Positions 24,101 through 33,591 of a stretch of DNA of 64,000 nt are shown here, piece after piece. Within the stretch, counting starts at the first letter, position 1. Each line of letters starts with the position of its first letter. The stretch is from Lobosporangium transversale. Its lineage: Eukaryota; Mortierellomycota; Mortierellomycetes; Mortierellales; Mortierellaceae. The position numbers and the translations under genes are program-made. The DNA lies in contig NW_019029020.1 of NCBI RefSeq assembly GCF_002105155.1, positions 164,501 through 228,500 on the forward strand, in the 5' to 3' direction. Below the pieces are notes generated by a model. The model was not told the DNA's origin. It did no database searches and saw only the letters and a program-made list of their open reading frames with translations.

Positions 24101-24481
24101 TCATCTCATTCATCTCGTAATCATTTCGCTTTCTGTGTGTAAGCAGCCTGCGGATGCTTGGAACAAATAAAAATGAGGGAGAAAAAAAAAAAAAAAAAAA
24201 AAAAAAGTCTCGCAAACAACTCGGTTCATAAAAAAAAAGAAAAGAAAAGAAAAGAGACTCCTGTTCTGATCCTGCAATGAAAGAATAGTCTGACAAGTCC
24301 TTTACAAGTGAGAGAAAACACAAAAGATTCAAGTCGAAGATTTACATTCTTTATCAACGGTGCAGCCTCTATTATGCCAGGCATTAATTTCAAATATATC
24401 GCTCCTCTGCCATGCCTTCAAAAGGCTATTGTTATCGTATCCAAAAAGGGATTTTCTTTTTTATGTATATGCCTCCGTCCA

Positions 24482-24523
<42 letters not shown>

Positions 24524-24835
24524 GGTTGTCCTTCCTGGTCAGGAGTGTCCTCTGTAAATGTTGAATATTTGTTCCTGAAATTTTCCAGTGCCACAAAAAA
24601 CAAATTGATTTGAAGTGTTACGAACCTCATTTCTGTGGAAGCTTAGGGTGAGCTCGCGTAATGTCATGTATCTCTTTGACCAGATAAAGGCCTTGAGACC
24701 TTCTTCCTTCACGGAGATGTGACCATGCTTCAAAACACCTGAAGGATTGGATGCTGTTTGGTCCCGCACAGATTGAATTGGTGTCAACTCCCTGTACCTA
24801 GAAAGTGGATTCGAATCGTCATTATGCATTGCCAT
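21147..24835 (-). CDS. CLA4: Cla4-type p21-activated kinase (PH-CRIB-kinase)
   Basis: STE20-group effector kinase of Cdc42/Rac GTPases, acting at the cell cortex in polarity, budding/septation and hyphal growth. Exons in coding order: 24835-24626, 23978-23727, 23590-23195, 23031-22948, 22837-22434, 22308-22026, 21901-21802, 21682-21348, 21218-21147. The total is 2136 nt, 711 residues. Domain order: PH (about 30-135, [14 protein letters not shown]...WSKRYMTL), CRIB ([16 protein letters not shown], about 138-155), a Pro/Arg-rich linker with repeated RPDRPDRP and PxxP motifs, then kinase (about 430-690) with [62 protein letters not shown] and a short HEFL tail. The PH domain separates Cla4 from Ste20. 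A 647-bp first intron (23979-24625) interrupts PH. Confidence 0.93.
23276..23335. repeat. Tandem 9-bp coding repeat (Arg-Pro-Asp units) in the PAK linker
   Basis: Near-perfect tandem copies of a nine-base unit (CTGGACGGT on the plus strand) encode [11 protein letters not shown] between the CRIB and kinase domains. A likely source of length polymorphism. Confidence 0.7.
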
Positions 24836-26385
24836 TGTTGCTGGGAAAGATATCAGACAATGAAAATATAAAAGAAAAAGGTGTGGACAGCTCTTTCACA
24901 CGAAGAAAGTAAGAAAGATACAGTTGAAAGAGGTGAGGATAGAATAAAGTAAAGTAAAATAAGAGAGCAGTTTTTCTGGATGAGACAAGCAATGAGTAGC
25001 TAACTAGGAAAGGAATAAATAAATAACAACAATAAAAAGGTAGTGCTCAGCTGAAACTTTGGACAGTCAAAAAAAGAGACAATGAGAAGGGGGAAGAATG
25101 GAAAAAAAGAAAAAGAAATGAGGAATGATGAGAAGAGGATGAAGGAGAGGAAAGGAGGAGGAGAAGAGAAAGAGAAAGAGAAAGAGAAAGAGCTCACACT
25201 CTGTCTTTGCTATAGTTTTTTTTTTTTTTTTTTTTTCCTCTCACAAACTTGTAACAAGTAACAAAGTACGCCTTGTGTTTGTCTGTGTTTGTGTTAATGA
25301 ATAAAGTGTCTTTCTCCCACAGGGGAACTTTAAAAAAATGTCTCCTGGACTAATAATCCAACTACTGTTCACAACAAATTAGTCCATTGTCTGTGGGTTC
25401 TCTCTATTCTAATCCTAATCCAAATCCTAATCAACCCAAACACGAATGAATGTGCCCCTGTTGTTTGACACTGTATTGACGTCCTTTTTTTTTTCCTTAC
25501 TCTCTTTCAATTACCACCCCATTTTTTTTTGTCCCTCAGCTCCTGCATGCTGACACGAGCCACAGAAAAAAAAAAATTCGAGTTCAGTGGACTGTTCTGG
25601 ATTTAATTACATGATGCATGTTGAATGAAGATGAAAATCTTCTCTTCCCTTTGTAGAGTTGGAGTAGAAGAGTTGGAGTATAAAAAAATAAACACCACGC
25701 TCTTGTAAAATAAAACCTGGCTCTTATTTTGTTTCTTTGTCATATTCATCTTATTTCTTTCTTTCTTTAGCTCTTATCATTGTTTTAAATGCTTCTTTCT
25801 TCTCAATCTTGCGAATCTGTATTGTCTTAAAAGGGACATTTAGGCTACTGGAGTCCTCATCTGATGACCCTCCCCCTCTCTCCTTTTTTTAATTTTTTTT
25901 TCTTACACAAAATGAAGTGGCATGGTCTATCTGCAACGGTGGTATTATTTCCTGACAAAAGGTGTAACATTGAAAATTGCGCACAGATGGTCTATCCAAA
26001 AGGAGATTAATAATGATTTGGATGCAGATGTTACAGAATACAACAGTCGGCTCCTACAAACATGAACATTCAACATCATGAATAACTGTAACATGATCTG
26101 CTCAAATCTGTACATTAACTTGAATTGATCACTTTTTTTTCATTCATTTGGCTGATAGGCTGATAGGCTGATAGGCTGTTTGTCAAAAAAATAAATAAAT
26201 AAAAATAATAATATTCCTGGCAATATTTATTTATGTAAATACATATATAATTATCAAGAACTACCAATCCCATATCAGCACAAAGAAATTGAGTTGCAAA
26301 AAAAAAAATAAACTCATTCATTTGTTGGGCACATGGCTAAATTTTATCATTGTTTTCATTCTTTGCCAGACTTTCAATGATCATC
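24836..26385. other. 1.55-kb intergenic region between FMO copy 1 and PAK
   Basis: Upstream region of the PAK gene and downstream region of the first FMO gene. The PAK-proximal part is purine-rich on the plus strand (pyrimidine-rich in the PAK transcript), including (GAAA)n near 25160-25190. Three and a half copies of GGCTGATA occur at 26150-26178. No gene recognised. Confidence 0.55.
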
Positions 26386-28053
26386 CTAGGCTCCAGTCTT
26401 CAACAGCGACTCACTTTCATCTCTCAAGTACTTGGAGCCTTGATACTCTTTACATCCTCTATATCCCCATATCACCTCTCGAGCTGGGTCTCCCGGCAAG
26501 GCCTTTCCATCACCAACTGCCATCCAAGGGTGAGGCCCTACCAGCCGATAAAACATTGGAAAAGGGGGACCAAAGATTGCCTCTATCTTCAAACGTGTCC
26601 CTTCTACCAGTCCAAACCGCCTCACGAGCTTTGAATAGCTTGGATAGCACCCAATGCGTTTAGCCAGTTTATCCATATAGGGATATGAATCAAATTGGAT
26701 CATATGGTTAGCTCCCCACTCCTTTTGAGTCTCTCTCTGTTCCTTGACGATTTCTTCCTCCATTTGATCTGGACTAGGGATAGGTGTGAGTGAACGGTCT
26801 GCCCAGACTTGACACACAAATCGGCTCTGCATCTCGAGCACTGGAGCAAATGCGCCTTTAGGTCGGATGAGGCCAATGAATGCAATGTTGGGATGTCGAG
26901 GAGAAAACATAAACTTCCATAATTGGGCCTGGTTGTCCCCATTCCCACCACTGCTACTTGAAAGGATCTCTGGATCCAAGGTTGGGTAGCTGACCTGATA
27001 GCCTGTACACCACATGATCGTATCGATATCCTCCAAAGATGAGCCATCCTCAAACTCCACTCGCTTTCCTGGTCCAATTCGCTTAATATTGACCTTTGGC
27101 ACAACCATACCAGTGTTGGTCCGCTCATGCAGCGAAGCACTAATGACTGTATTGGTCATAAATACTCTATGCTTTGGTTTCATCAATGGGTGCAGTTTAG
27201 GGAATGTCAATTTGATCAAAAACATTAAGGTCCATTGAACAAGGATCGCGGGAAGCATGTATATAAATCGAGTAATGAAATGATCCATAGGTTTGCCTAG
27301 TAGCCAACGAGGAAGTATCCAGACAGGAGTTCTCCGCGACAAGTATACCGGTGATTGACCCTGTGATAATTCAACTGCTAGATCTGCCCCACTATTGCCA
27401 AGTCCAACCACGAGTACATTCTGCTCTTTAAATTGATTAGGCTCTCGATAGAAATGTGAGTGGATCTGCTGTCCTGTGAAGGCATCGAGGTCATCAGGAT
27501 CCATTCCAGGAAAGGATGGATACCGAGGGACTGAGTGGTGACCAGTACACATCATTACATAATCAAAGATCTCTTCTTGGACCACAAAATCTGCAGAAGT
27601 GGTCGCAGTGGTCGTTACTGGATGGAATCGTACGAGCCAGCGGTTACCTTCATCCTTTAGCTCTTGGACCTCGACCACTTTGGTGCTGAAACGGATATGA
27701 TCCTTCAATTTATATCGCTCGGCATACATATCGAAATATTGGACAATCTTTCTGTGGTGAAGGTAGGTTGGCCAACTGCCAGGGATGGCAAAGTCGGAGA
27801 AGGTCATCATTTCTTTGGATACATTGATGGTAATGCTCTTGTAGACGGACGAATGAGGATTGGGATTCTCCTCTGTCACATCAACATACCGCCATAATCC
27901 ACCAGTGTATGGCTCCTGCTCGAATGCAACCACCTCTAGACGATCCTTTTCATCCAAACATTGCTTGATAGAGGTGAGTCCAGCACATCCACCTCCTATG
28001 ACTGCAACTCGTTTTCTAGGCTTAGTGTCATTTGGCTTGGCTAAATCCGCCAT
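26386..28053 (-). CDS. Flavin-containing monooxygenase, copy 1
   Basis: FAD- and NADPH-dependent class B monooxygenase that oxygenates soft nucleophiles (N or S) or related substrates; the substrate is unknown. Intronless, 555 residues. FAD site VAVIGGGCAG (residues 16-25), followed by EQEPYTGGLWRY. The FMO signature FxGxxxHxxxY is FTGQQIHSHFY (192-202). NADPH site VVGLGNSGAD (215-224). WCTGYQVSYP is the late FMO/NMO motif. A hydrophobic stretch (HFITRFIYMLPAILVQWTLMF) could associate with membrane. It differs from copy 2 at the extreme N-terminus, at one internal residue (Phe versus Ser in LMxLIKL) and in the C-terminal Gly-Ala. It is intronless, unlike most genes here, so retroposition or acquisition is possible. 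Confidence 0.92.
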   Translation of the reverse strand: MADLAKPNDTKPRKRVAVIGGGCAGLTSIKQCLDEKDRLEVVAFEQEPYTGGLWRYVDVTEENPNPHSSVYKSITINVSKEMMTFSDFAIPGSWPTYLHHRKIVQYFDMYAERYKLKDHIRFSTKVVEVQELKDEGNRWLVRFHPVTTTATTSADFVVQEEIFDYVMMCTGHHSVPRYPSFPGMDPDDLDAFTGQQIHSHFYREPNQFKEQNVLVVGLGNSGADLAVELSQGQSPVYLSRRTPVWILPRWLLGKPMDHFITRFIYMLPAILVQWTLMFLIKLTFPKLHPLMKPKHRVFMTNTVISASLHERTNTGMVVPKVNIKRIGPGKRVEFEDGSSLEDIDTIMWCTGYQVSYPTLDPEILSSSSGGNGDNQAQLWKFMFSPRHPNIAFIGLIRPKGAFAPVLEMQSRFVCQVWADRSLTPIPSPDQMEEEIVKEQRETQKEWGANHMIQFDSYPYMDKLAKRIGCYPSYSKLVRRFGLVEGTRLKIEAIFGPPFPMFYRLVGPHPWMAVGDGKALPGDPAREVIWGYRGCKEYQGSKYLRDESESLLKTGA

Positions 28054-28068
28054 ATAGGTAAACTAGTG
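26392..28068. repeat. FMO duplication, left copy (direct repeat)
   Basis: About 1.67 kb nearly identical to 30562-32238 at a constant offset of 4170 bp with no indels. Similarity begins at the stop codon and ends about 15 bp upstream of the ATG (shared CATATAGGTAAACTA). Flanks are unrelated apart from a possible few bases. Confidence 0.9.
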
Positions 28069-28517
28069 TTCAAGGCCTTCAATGGCAAAAGATACAGAAA
28101 GGAAAGCGAAAGGATATTAAAGAAAAAAAATATGAAGTGAAGATGCTGGAATAAGCATCAACCTTTTTTTTATTTTTATTTTAAAGGGTTCGAGGCCATT
28201 GCCGAAAAAGAAAAGTGGCATATATCGCAGGGTCAAAAAGGAAGAAATGCGCTAGAGACACAGGACATCAAAGATCAAGTTTAGCTTATTGCTTCATGCT
28301 GGTAGCCTGAAGTTAGCCTAATTGCAGTATCAAGAGAAACCATTACAACAGATGACAAGGGAGTATCACATTTATATAGGATTGGAAAGATATAATCATG
28401 TGACAATTTTCTTGACCTGTCATCTTCCCTCAACTGAATGACTGAATCTAAACCTCTTGCCATTAAAGCTTTTTTTTAGATTTTAACTTTCAACAACCAA
28501 TTCAATTACCCTCCAGA
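28054..28517. promoter_or_regulatory. Divergent promoter region between FMO copy 1 and ING gene
   Basis: 464 bp between two divergent start codons. Nothing coding is visible. The sequence upstream of the FMO ATG does not match the corresponding region of copy 2 beyond about 15 bp, so the two FMO copies must have different promoters. Confidence 0.5.
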
Positions 28518-30278
28518 ATGATGCCATCAACGAATCCACCCATGACTGCAGGAGAATTCCTAGAGGAATACATTGAGAGTAAGTAAGCCTCTCACATACA
28601 CACAACTCATCACAAAGTGCTGCGCTAAGGAAATACTGCAACAAAGTATCTGCTCTATCTGCTTCGCCTGTCTTACTTGCCTTTTTTGTTCAACTAAGCC
28701 ACATGATCCTTTTCTTTTTTTTTTATACATTTGTAACTTGGTATCCAAAGGTCTCGAGAACTTACCATCCGAGGTCCAGCAAGGTTTACAAGAATTAGGA
28801 AAGCAAGATGCGGAATACTTCGGTACACTATTTATTATTATTACTGTTTTTCTTTAAGAGGATGGGCCTCGAGGGGTCTTAGTTTTTGAGGATTTATTTG
28901 CTAATATTATTGTTACTGTTGCTATTGTCACCCTACAAAATTAGAACTTCGAGAGTCATATCGTACACACTGGAAAAGATACATTAAAAGCGCTAAACGA
29001 TCAACCATACCTGTCAGTGAGGATCCTGCCCTAGTTGCTGCACGTTTGAACATTGAGGTTAGGATTAATTACTGTTCAGAGAATCTTTGTATTTTTGAGT
29101 ATCAATCTAGTTTATCAATCAAAAACATCCTTCATGAAAAATATAGAAAGAATATATGGCAGCTATCCGGAAAGTCGACCAGAAGATTGAAAATAGCGCA
29201 AAGCTATATGAACTGGTAAGGATCAACTGGCAAAATAAAATAAAATAAAATAAAATAAAATAAAATATACTAAATAACCTTGTTCGATATACTAACTCTT
29301 TTTTTTTTTTTTTTTTTTTAATGTAAATATGCTTTTTGATTAGATCAATCGACAAATTGTACGACTGGATGAAGAAACACAACGACTTGGCATTGATCTT
29401 CAGGATCCTGGCGAAGTGAAGAAAGGTATTTTTACTCCCACCTTTCTACCTCTTTTTTTTTTTTTTTTTTTTTTTTATTGGAAGTTTCATATTTATTTCA
29501 TCTGTCCTATTTCTCTGAAATCGTCTTCTTCTGTTGATGATCTATACAACATGAAGCAGCCCACTTGGACACTCCTACAGCCACCAGAGGTATATTAATC
29601 ACAAATCTTGAATAAGATATAAAAAAATCAATGACGAAGACATCCTAGAAGTGTATTGTATTTCTTGTGGTGTCTCTCGTCTTCAAATGTCATTTTGAAA
29701 GGGAAAATATGTCTAACCAGCGCTTTTTCCTCCACCTCCTCTCATTTCTCATTTCTCCTTTCATCTTTTATTTTATTTTATTTTATTTTATTTTTTTTAT
29801 TTCACATCTTTTTTCTCCTTCACCTTCTCTCCTTGCTTGTTGCTCCCCATTCTGAAATGGAAACAAAAAAAACCCCTTTTTTCGAGTAGACCGTAAAAGT
29901 CAAAAGGGACCTATTTCAGCACCCCGCAGCAGCCCCAGCGGGAGGAAGCGTGGAAGTGGTGCCATTGCAATGGATATTGATCCCAATGAACCCCTCTATT
30001 GCTTCTGCCAACAAGTTTCGTTCGGAGACATGGTCGGATGCGACAACGACTCGGTTAGTAAAAAGATTTTGATCTGCGCGTATACGTATCGTTGTTGCTG
30101 CTAAAGAGCCTACCTAGTTAATAACTACCTTTTTTTTTTTTATTTATTTTTTTTTTGAACCAATTAGTGTGACAAGGAGTGGTTTCATTACGGTTGTGTG
30201 GGCTTGACAGAGCCGCCAATCGGCAAGTGGTACTGCGCCACTTGTTCAGCGAACATGAAAAACCAGAATCGCAAGTAG
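28518..30278 (+). CDS. ING-family PHD-finger protein (histone acetylation complex subunit)
   Basis: ING proteins read H3K4me3 through the PHD finger and recruit histone acetyltransferase or deacetylase complexes (Yng1/Yng2/Pho23 in yeast). Exons: 28518-28578, 28751-28822, 28945-29057, 29147-29215, 29344-29425, 29557-29589, 29890-30053, 30168-30278. The total is 705 nt, 234 residues. The N-terminal ING helix region begins MMPSTNPP...FLEEYIE and continues [16 protein letters not shown], with coiled-coil heptads through [23 protein letters not shown] short basic linker (SGRKRGSG) follows. The C-terminal PHD finger has the Cys4-His-Cys3 pattern: [41 protein letters not shown]. The 33-nt exon 29557-29589 is short. 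AATAAA-type repeats at 30329-30350 may serve polyadenylation. It sits between the two FMO copies. Confidence 0.92.
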
Positions 30279-30561
30279 AAAGAGGTTTTCCTTTCTCAAT
30301 TGCTGCAGATCTTTATCACATCATTTGTACAATAATAAATAAATAAATAAATAAAATACTTTAGATATTGGATATTGGCGATGCAAAGGTTGTCTGTGAA
30401 TCGCCTCTTTCTCATCCTTAAGCACGAATCAGATCTGTGTCCCTGATAGGGACTGTTGAGGAGGCCATTGATTTGTCATTTCGATCTTGTAATAGTTTAA
30501 TATTTATTTTACATCTATTGTTATAAGATCAAACCCTTGATACTCTACGGTTATCTTTGGC

Positions 30562-32223
30562 TCAGGTCTTCAACAGCGACTCACTCTCGTCTCTCAAGTA
30601 CTTGGAGCCTTGATACTCTTTACATCCTCTATATCCCCATATCACCTCTCGAGCTGGGTCTCCCGGCAAGGCCTTTCCATCACCAACTGCCATCCAAGGG
30701 TGAGGCCCTACCAGCCGATAAAACATTGGAAAAGGGGGACCAAAGATTGCCTCTATCTTCAAACGTGTCCCTTCTACCAGTCCAAACCGCCTCACGAGCT
30801 TTGAATAGCTTGGATAGCACCCAATGCGTTTAGCCAGTTTATCCATATAGGGATATGAATCAAATTGGATCATATGGTTAGCTCCCCACTCCTTTTGAGT
30901 CTCTCTCTGTTCCTTGACGATTTCTTCCTCCATTTGATCTGGACTAGGGATAGGTGTGAGTGAACGGTCTGCCCAGACTTGACACACAAATCGGCTCTGC
31001 ATCTCGAGCACTGGAGCAAATGCGCCTTTAGGTCGGATGAGGCCAATGAATGCAATGTTGGGATGTCGAGGAGAAAACATAAACTTCCATAATTGGGCCT
31101 GGTTGTCCCCATTCCCACCACTGCTACTTGAAAGGATCTCTGGATCCAAGGTTGGGTAGCTGACCTGATAGCCTGTACACCACATGATCGTATCGATATC
31201 CTCCAAAGATGAGCCATCCTCAAACTCCACTCGCTTTCCTGGTCCAATTCGCTTAATATTGACCTTTGGCACAACCATACCAGTGTTGGTCCGCTCATGC
31301 AGCGAAGCACTAATGACTGTATTGGTCATAAATACTCTATGCTTTGGTTTCATCAATGGGTGCAGTTTAGGGAATGTCAATTTGATCAAAGACATTAAGG
31401 TCCATTGAACAAGGATCGCGGGAAGCATGTATATAAATCGAGTAATGAAATGATCCATAGGTTTGCCTAGTAGCCAACGAGGAAGTATCCAGACAGGAGT
31501 TCTCCGCGACAAGTATACCGGTGATTGACCCTGTGATAATTCAACTGCTAGATCTGCCCCACTATTGCCAAGTCCAACCACGAGTACATTCTGCTCTTTA
31601 AATTGATTAGGCTCTCGATAGAAATGTGAGTGGATCTGCTGTCCTGTGAAGGCATCGAGGTCATCAGGATCCATTCCAGGAAAGGATGGATACCGAGGGA
31701 CTGAGTGGTGACCAGTACACATCATTACATAATCAAAGATCTCTTCTTGGACCACAAAATCTGCAGAAGTGGTCGCAGTGGTCGTTACTGGATGGAATCG
31801 TACGAGCCAGCGGTTACCTTCATCCTTTAGCTCTTGGACCTCGACCACTTTGGTGCTGAAACGGATATGATCCTTCAATTTATATCGCTCGGCATACATA
31901 TCGAAATATTGGACAATCTTTCTGTGGTGAAGGTAGGTTGGCCAACTGCCAGGGATGGCAAAGTCGGAGAAGGTCATCATTTCTTTGGATACATTGATGG
32001 TAATGCTCTTGTAGACGGACGAATGAGGATTGGGATTCTCCTCTGTCACATCAACATACCGCCATAATCCACCAGTGTATGGCTCCTGCTCGAATGCAAC
32101 CACCTCTAGACGATCCTTTTCATCCAAACATTGCTTGATAGAGGTGAGTCCAGCACATCCACCTCCTATGACTGCAACTCGTTTTCTAGGCTTAGTATCA
32201 GTTGGCTTGGTTAAAGCTGCCAT
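30562..32223 (-). CDS. Flavin-containing monooxygenase, copy 2
   Basis: 553-residue intronless paralogue of the FMO at 26386-28053, with the same FAD (VAVIGGGCAG), FMO (FTGQQIHSHFY) and NADPH (VVGLGNSGAD) motifs, so probably active. The protein differs only in the first residues (MAALTKPTD instead of MADLAKPND), Ser in place of Phe in LMxLIKL, and a stop two codons earlier at the C-terminus. At nucleotide level the differences I see cluster at both ends of the CDS, with one internal substitution near 31390. Its upstream sequence is unrelated to that of copy 1 beyond the first bases, so expression may differ. Confidence 0.92.
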   Translation of the reverse strand: MAALTKPTDTKPRKRVAVIGGGCAGLTSIKQCLDEKDRLEVVAFEQEPYTGGLWRYVDVTEENPNPHSSVYKSITINVSKEMMTFSDFAIPGSWPTYLHHRKIVQYFDMYAERYKLKDHIRFSTKVVEVQELKDEGNRWLVRFHPVTTTATTSADFVVQEEIFDYVMMCTGHHSVPRYPSFPGMDPDDLDAFTGQQIHSHFYREPNQFKEQNVLVVGLGNSGADLAVELSQGQSPVYLSRRTPVWILPRWLLGKPMDHFITRFIYMLPAILVQWTLMSLIKLTFPKLHPLMKPKHRVFMTNTVISASLHERTNTGMVVPKVNIKRIGPGKRVEFEDGSSLEDIDTIMWCTGYQVSYPTLDPEILSSSSGGNGDNQAQLWKFMFSPRHPNIAFIGLIRPKGAFAPVLEMQSRFVCQVWADRSLTPIPSPDQMEEEIVKEQRETQKEWGANHMIQFDSYPYMDKLAKRIGCYPSYSKLVRRFGLVEGTRLKIEAIFGPPFPMFYRLVGPHPWMAVGDGKALPGDPAREVIWGYRGCKEYQGSKYLRDESESLLKT

Positions 32224-32238
32224 ATAGGTAAACTAATG
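30562..32238. repeat. FMO duplication, right copy (direct repeat)
   Basis: Partner of 26392-28068, same orientation, offset 4170 bp. The two copies flank the ING gene as long direct repeats, so unequal recombination between them would delete or duplicate ING plus one FMO. Confidence 0.9.
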
Positions 32239-32379
32239 CGTCACGGTTCTGAATGGCAATTGCTGCAGGAGGGGAAAATGATATGAAAAAAAAAAAAACC
32301 ATGGGCCCTTTTTATTTTATTTCGGGTCAACAATAAACCTTATTTATGAGCATTTTGGTCTATTATTTACAGAGTGCTA

Positions 32380-32922
32380 ATGGGACTAGATTTCAGTCCA
32401 TTCACTCTTCTTACAGGCAAAACATACTCCATGAACTACTCTGAAGACTACTATATAAAAGAATTGCGAGGAAAGCCAAAAGGGGTTAGACGAGTTCTTA
32501 TAGAAAGGAAACTTTGGAGAAAGGATCTTAAGATGATATGTGCGAGCTGCAAGGTTCGTGATTATTCTAATAATCAAAGCTCATGTTGTTGTACACGCAT
32601 TTTGGAGCTACAAGAGGATTTTATGGCACAGCGATTACTTCTAGAGGAGATTGCAGGCAAACATGAGCAGCAAATCATTTTCTATCCAAAGTACCACTGC
32701 GAACTGAACTTCATCGAGATGTTCTGGGGTGCAAGCAAGCGCTATACTAGAGCAAACTGTGATTATACTTTCAAAGGTCTGCAAGAAACAATACCAAAGG
32801 CATTGGCTTCTGTAACTATACTTAGTATTCGAAAGTATGCAAGGAGGAGTTTCCGATACATGGACGCATATAGGAAGAATATGTCTGGCCAACGTTGCCG
32901 AGCTGCAAGTGAAAAATTATAA
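32380..32922 (+). pseudogene. Degenerate DDE-type transposase fragment
   Basis: The conceptual product contains IIFYPKYHCELNFIEMFWG, then a Cys-Asp-Tyr-Thr-Phe segment and SFRYMDAYRKNMSGQ. This is the C-terminal arrangement (HCELNxIExxWG followed by an RxMDAYR block) that I associate with a DDE-superfamily transposase-like family frequent in early-diverging fungi. The catalytic-domain N-terminal portion is missing or scrambled, the frame opens without a clear ATG, and no terminal repeats are evident. It abuts the 5' side of FMO copy 2 with about 150 bp between. A relic rather than an active gene. Confidence 0.55.
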
Positions 32923-33559
32923 ATCTCATGGCGCATTCCAGCCAATTGGGATTTGAGGACAGAATAGACTACCCTTAATATCGTTTTGATGTCATCTCAA
33001 TTAAAGTTTCAGCCAATTATAATTTAAGATTTTTTGGTGCAATTTTTCCCTCACATAGTAAAATAGTCCATCTTTTTTCTTTATGAACTTGGAAAGAAAA
33101 AGTCATACCGATAAAAACCCATCGTAACTTTGTAGAGAATTGGCAAACGAATAACATTGCGATGAGTTTCCTTGTCTAGCTTTCATGGAGAGTGAGAACA
33201 TACATTTCCCTCGTGGCCTATTATTTTCCCTAAAAAAGTGTGTGACTAGGAGGAATACACTGTACTCACTGCACCTAGATCCTTACAAGGTGTTGCTGAC
33301 TTCAGCGGTCTATCTTCATAAATTCTTTCATTCGATCATAACAATTTTTTTTTTTTTTTTTTTTTTTTTTTGACAAAATGTCAAAGATCAAGTTAGGGGT
33401 TTTTTTTGACCGTTATGCCAAGCCGATTCATTAGCAGTATCAAAAGCCAGCTTGAATGCATGGCGGTATAAATGATTTGGTACACTTATGTGAGCCAAGC
33501 ATGGGGTTAATACATTCTGCGTTTCTGCGTTATCCAGCAAAATGGAGCATGATCACGCG

Positions 33560-33591
<32 letters not shown>

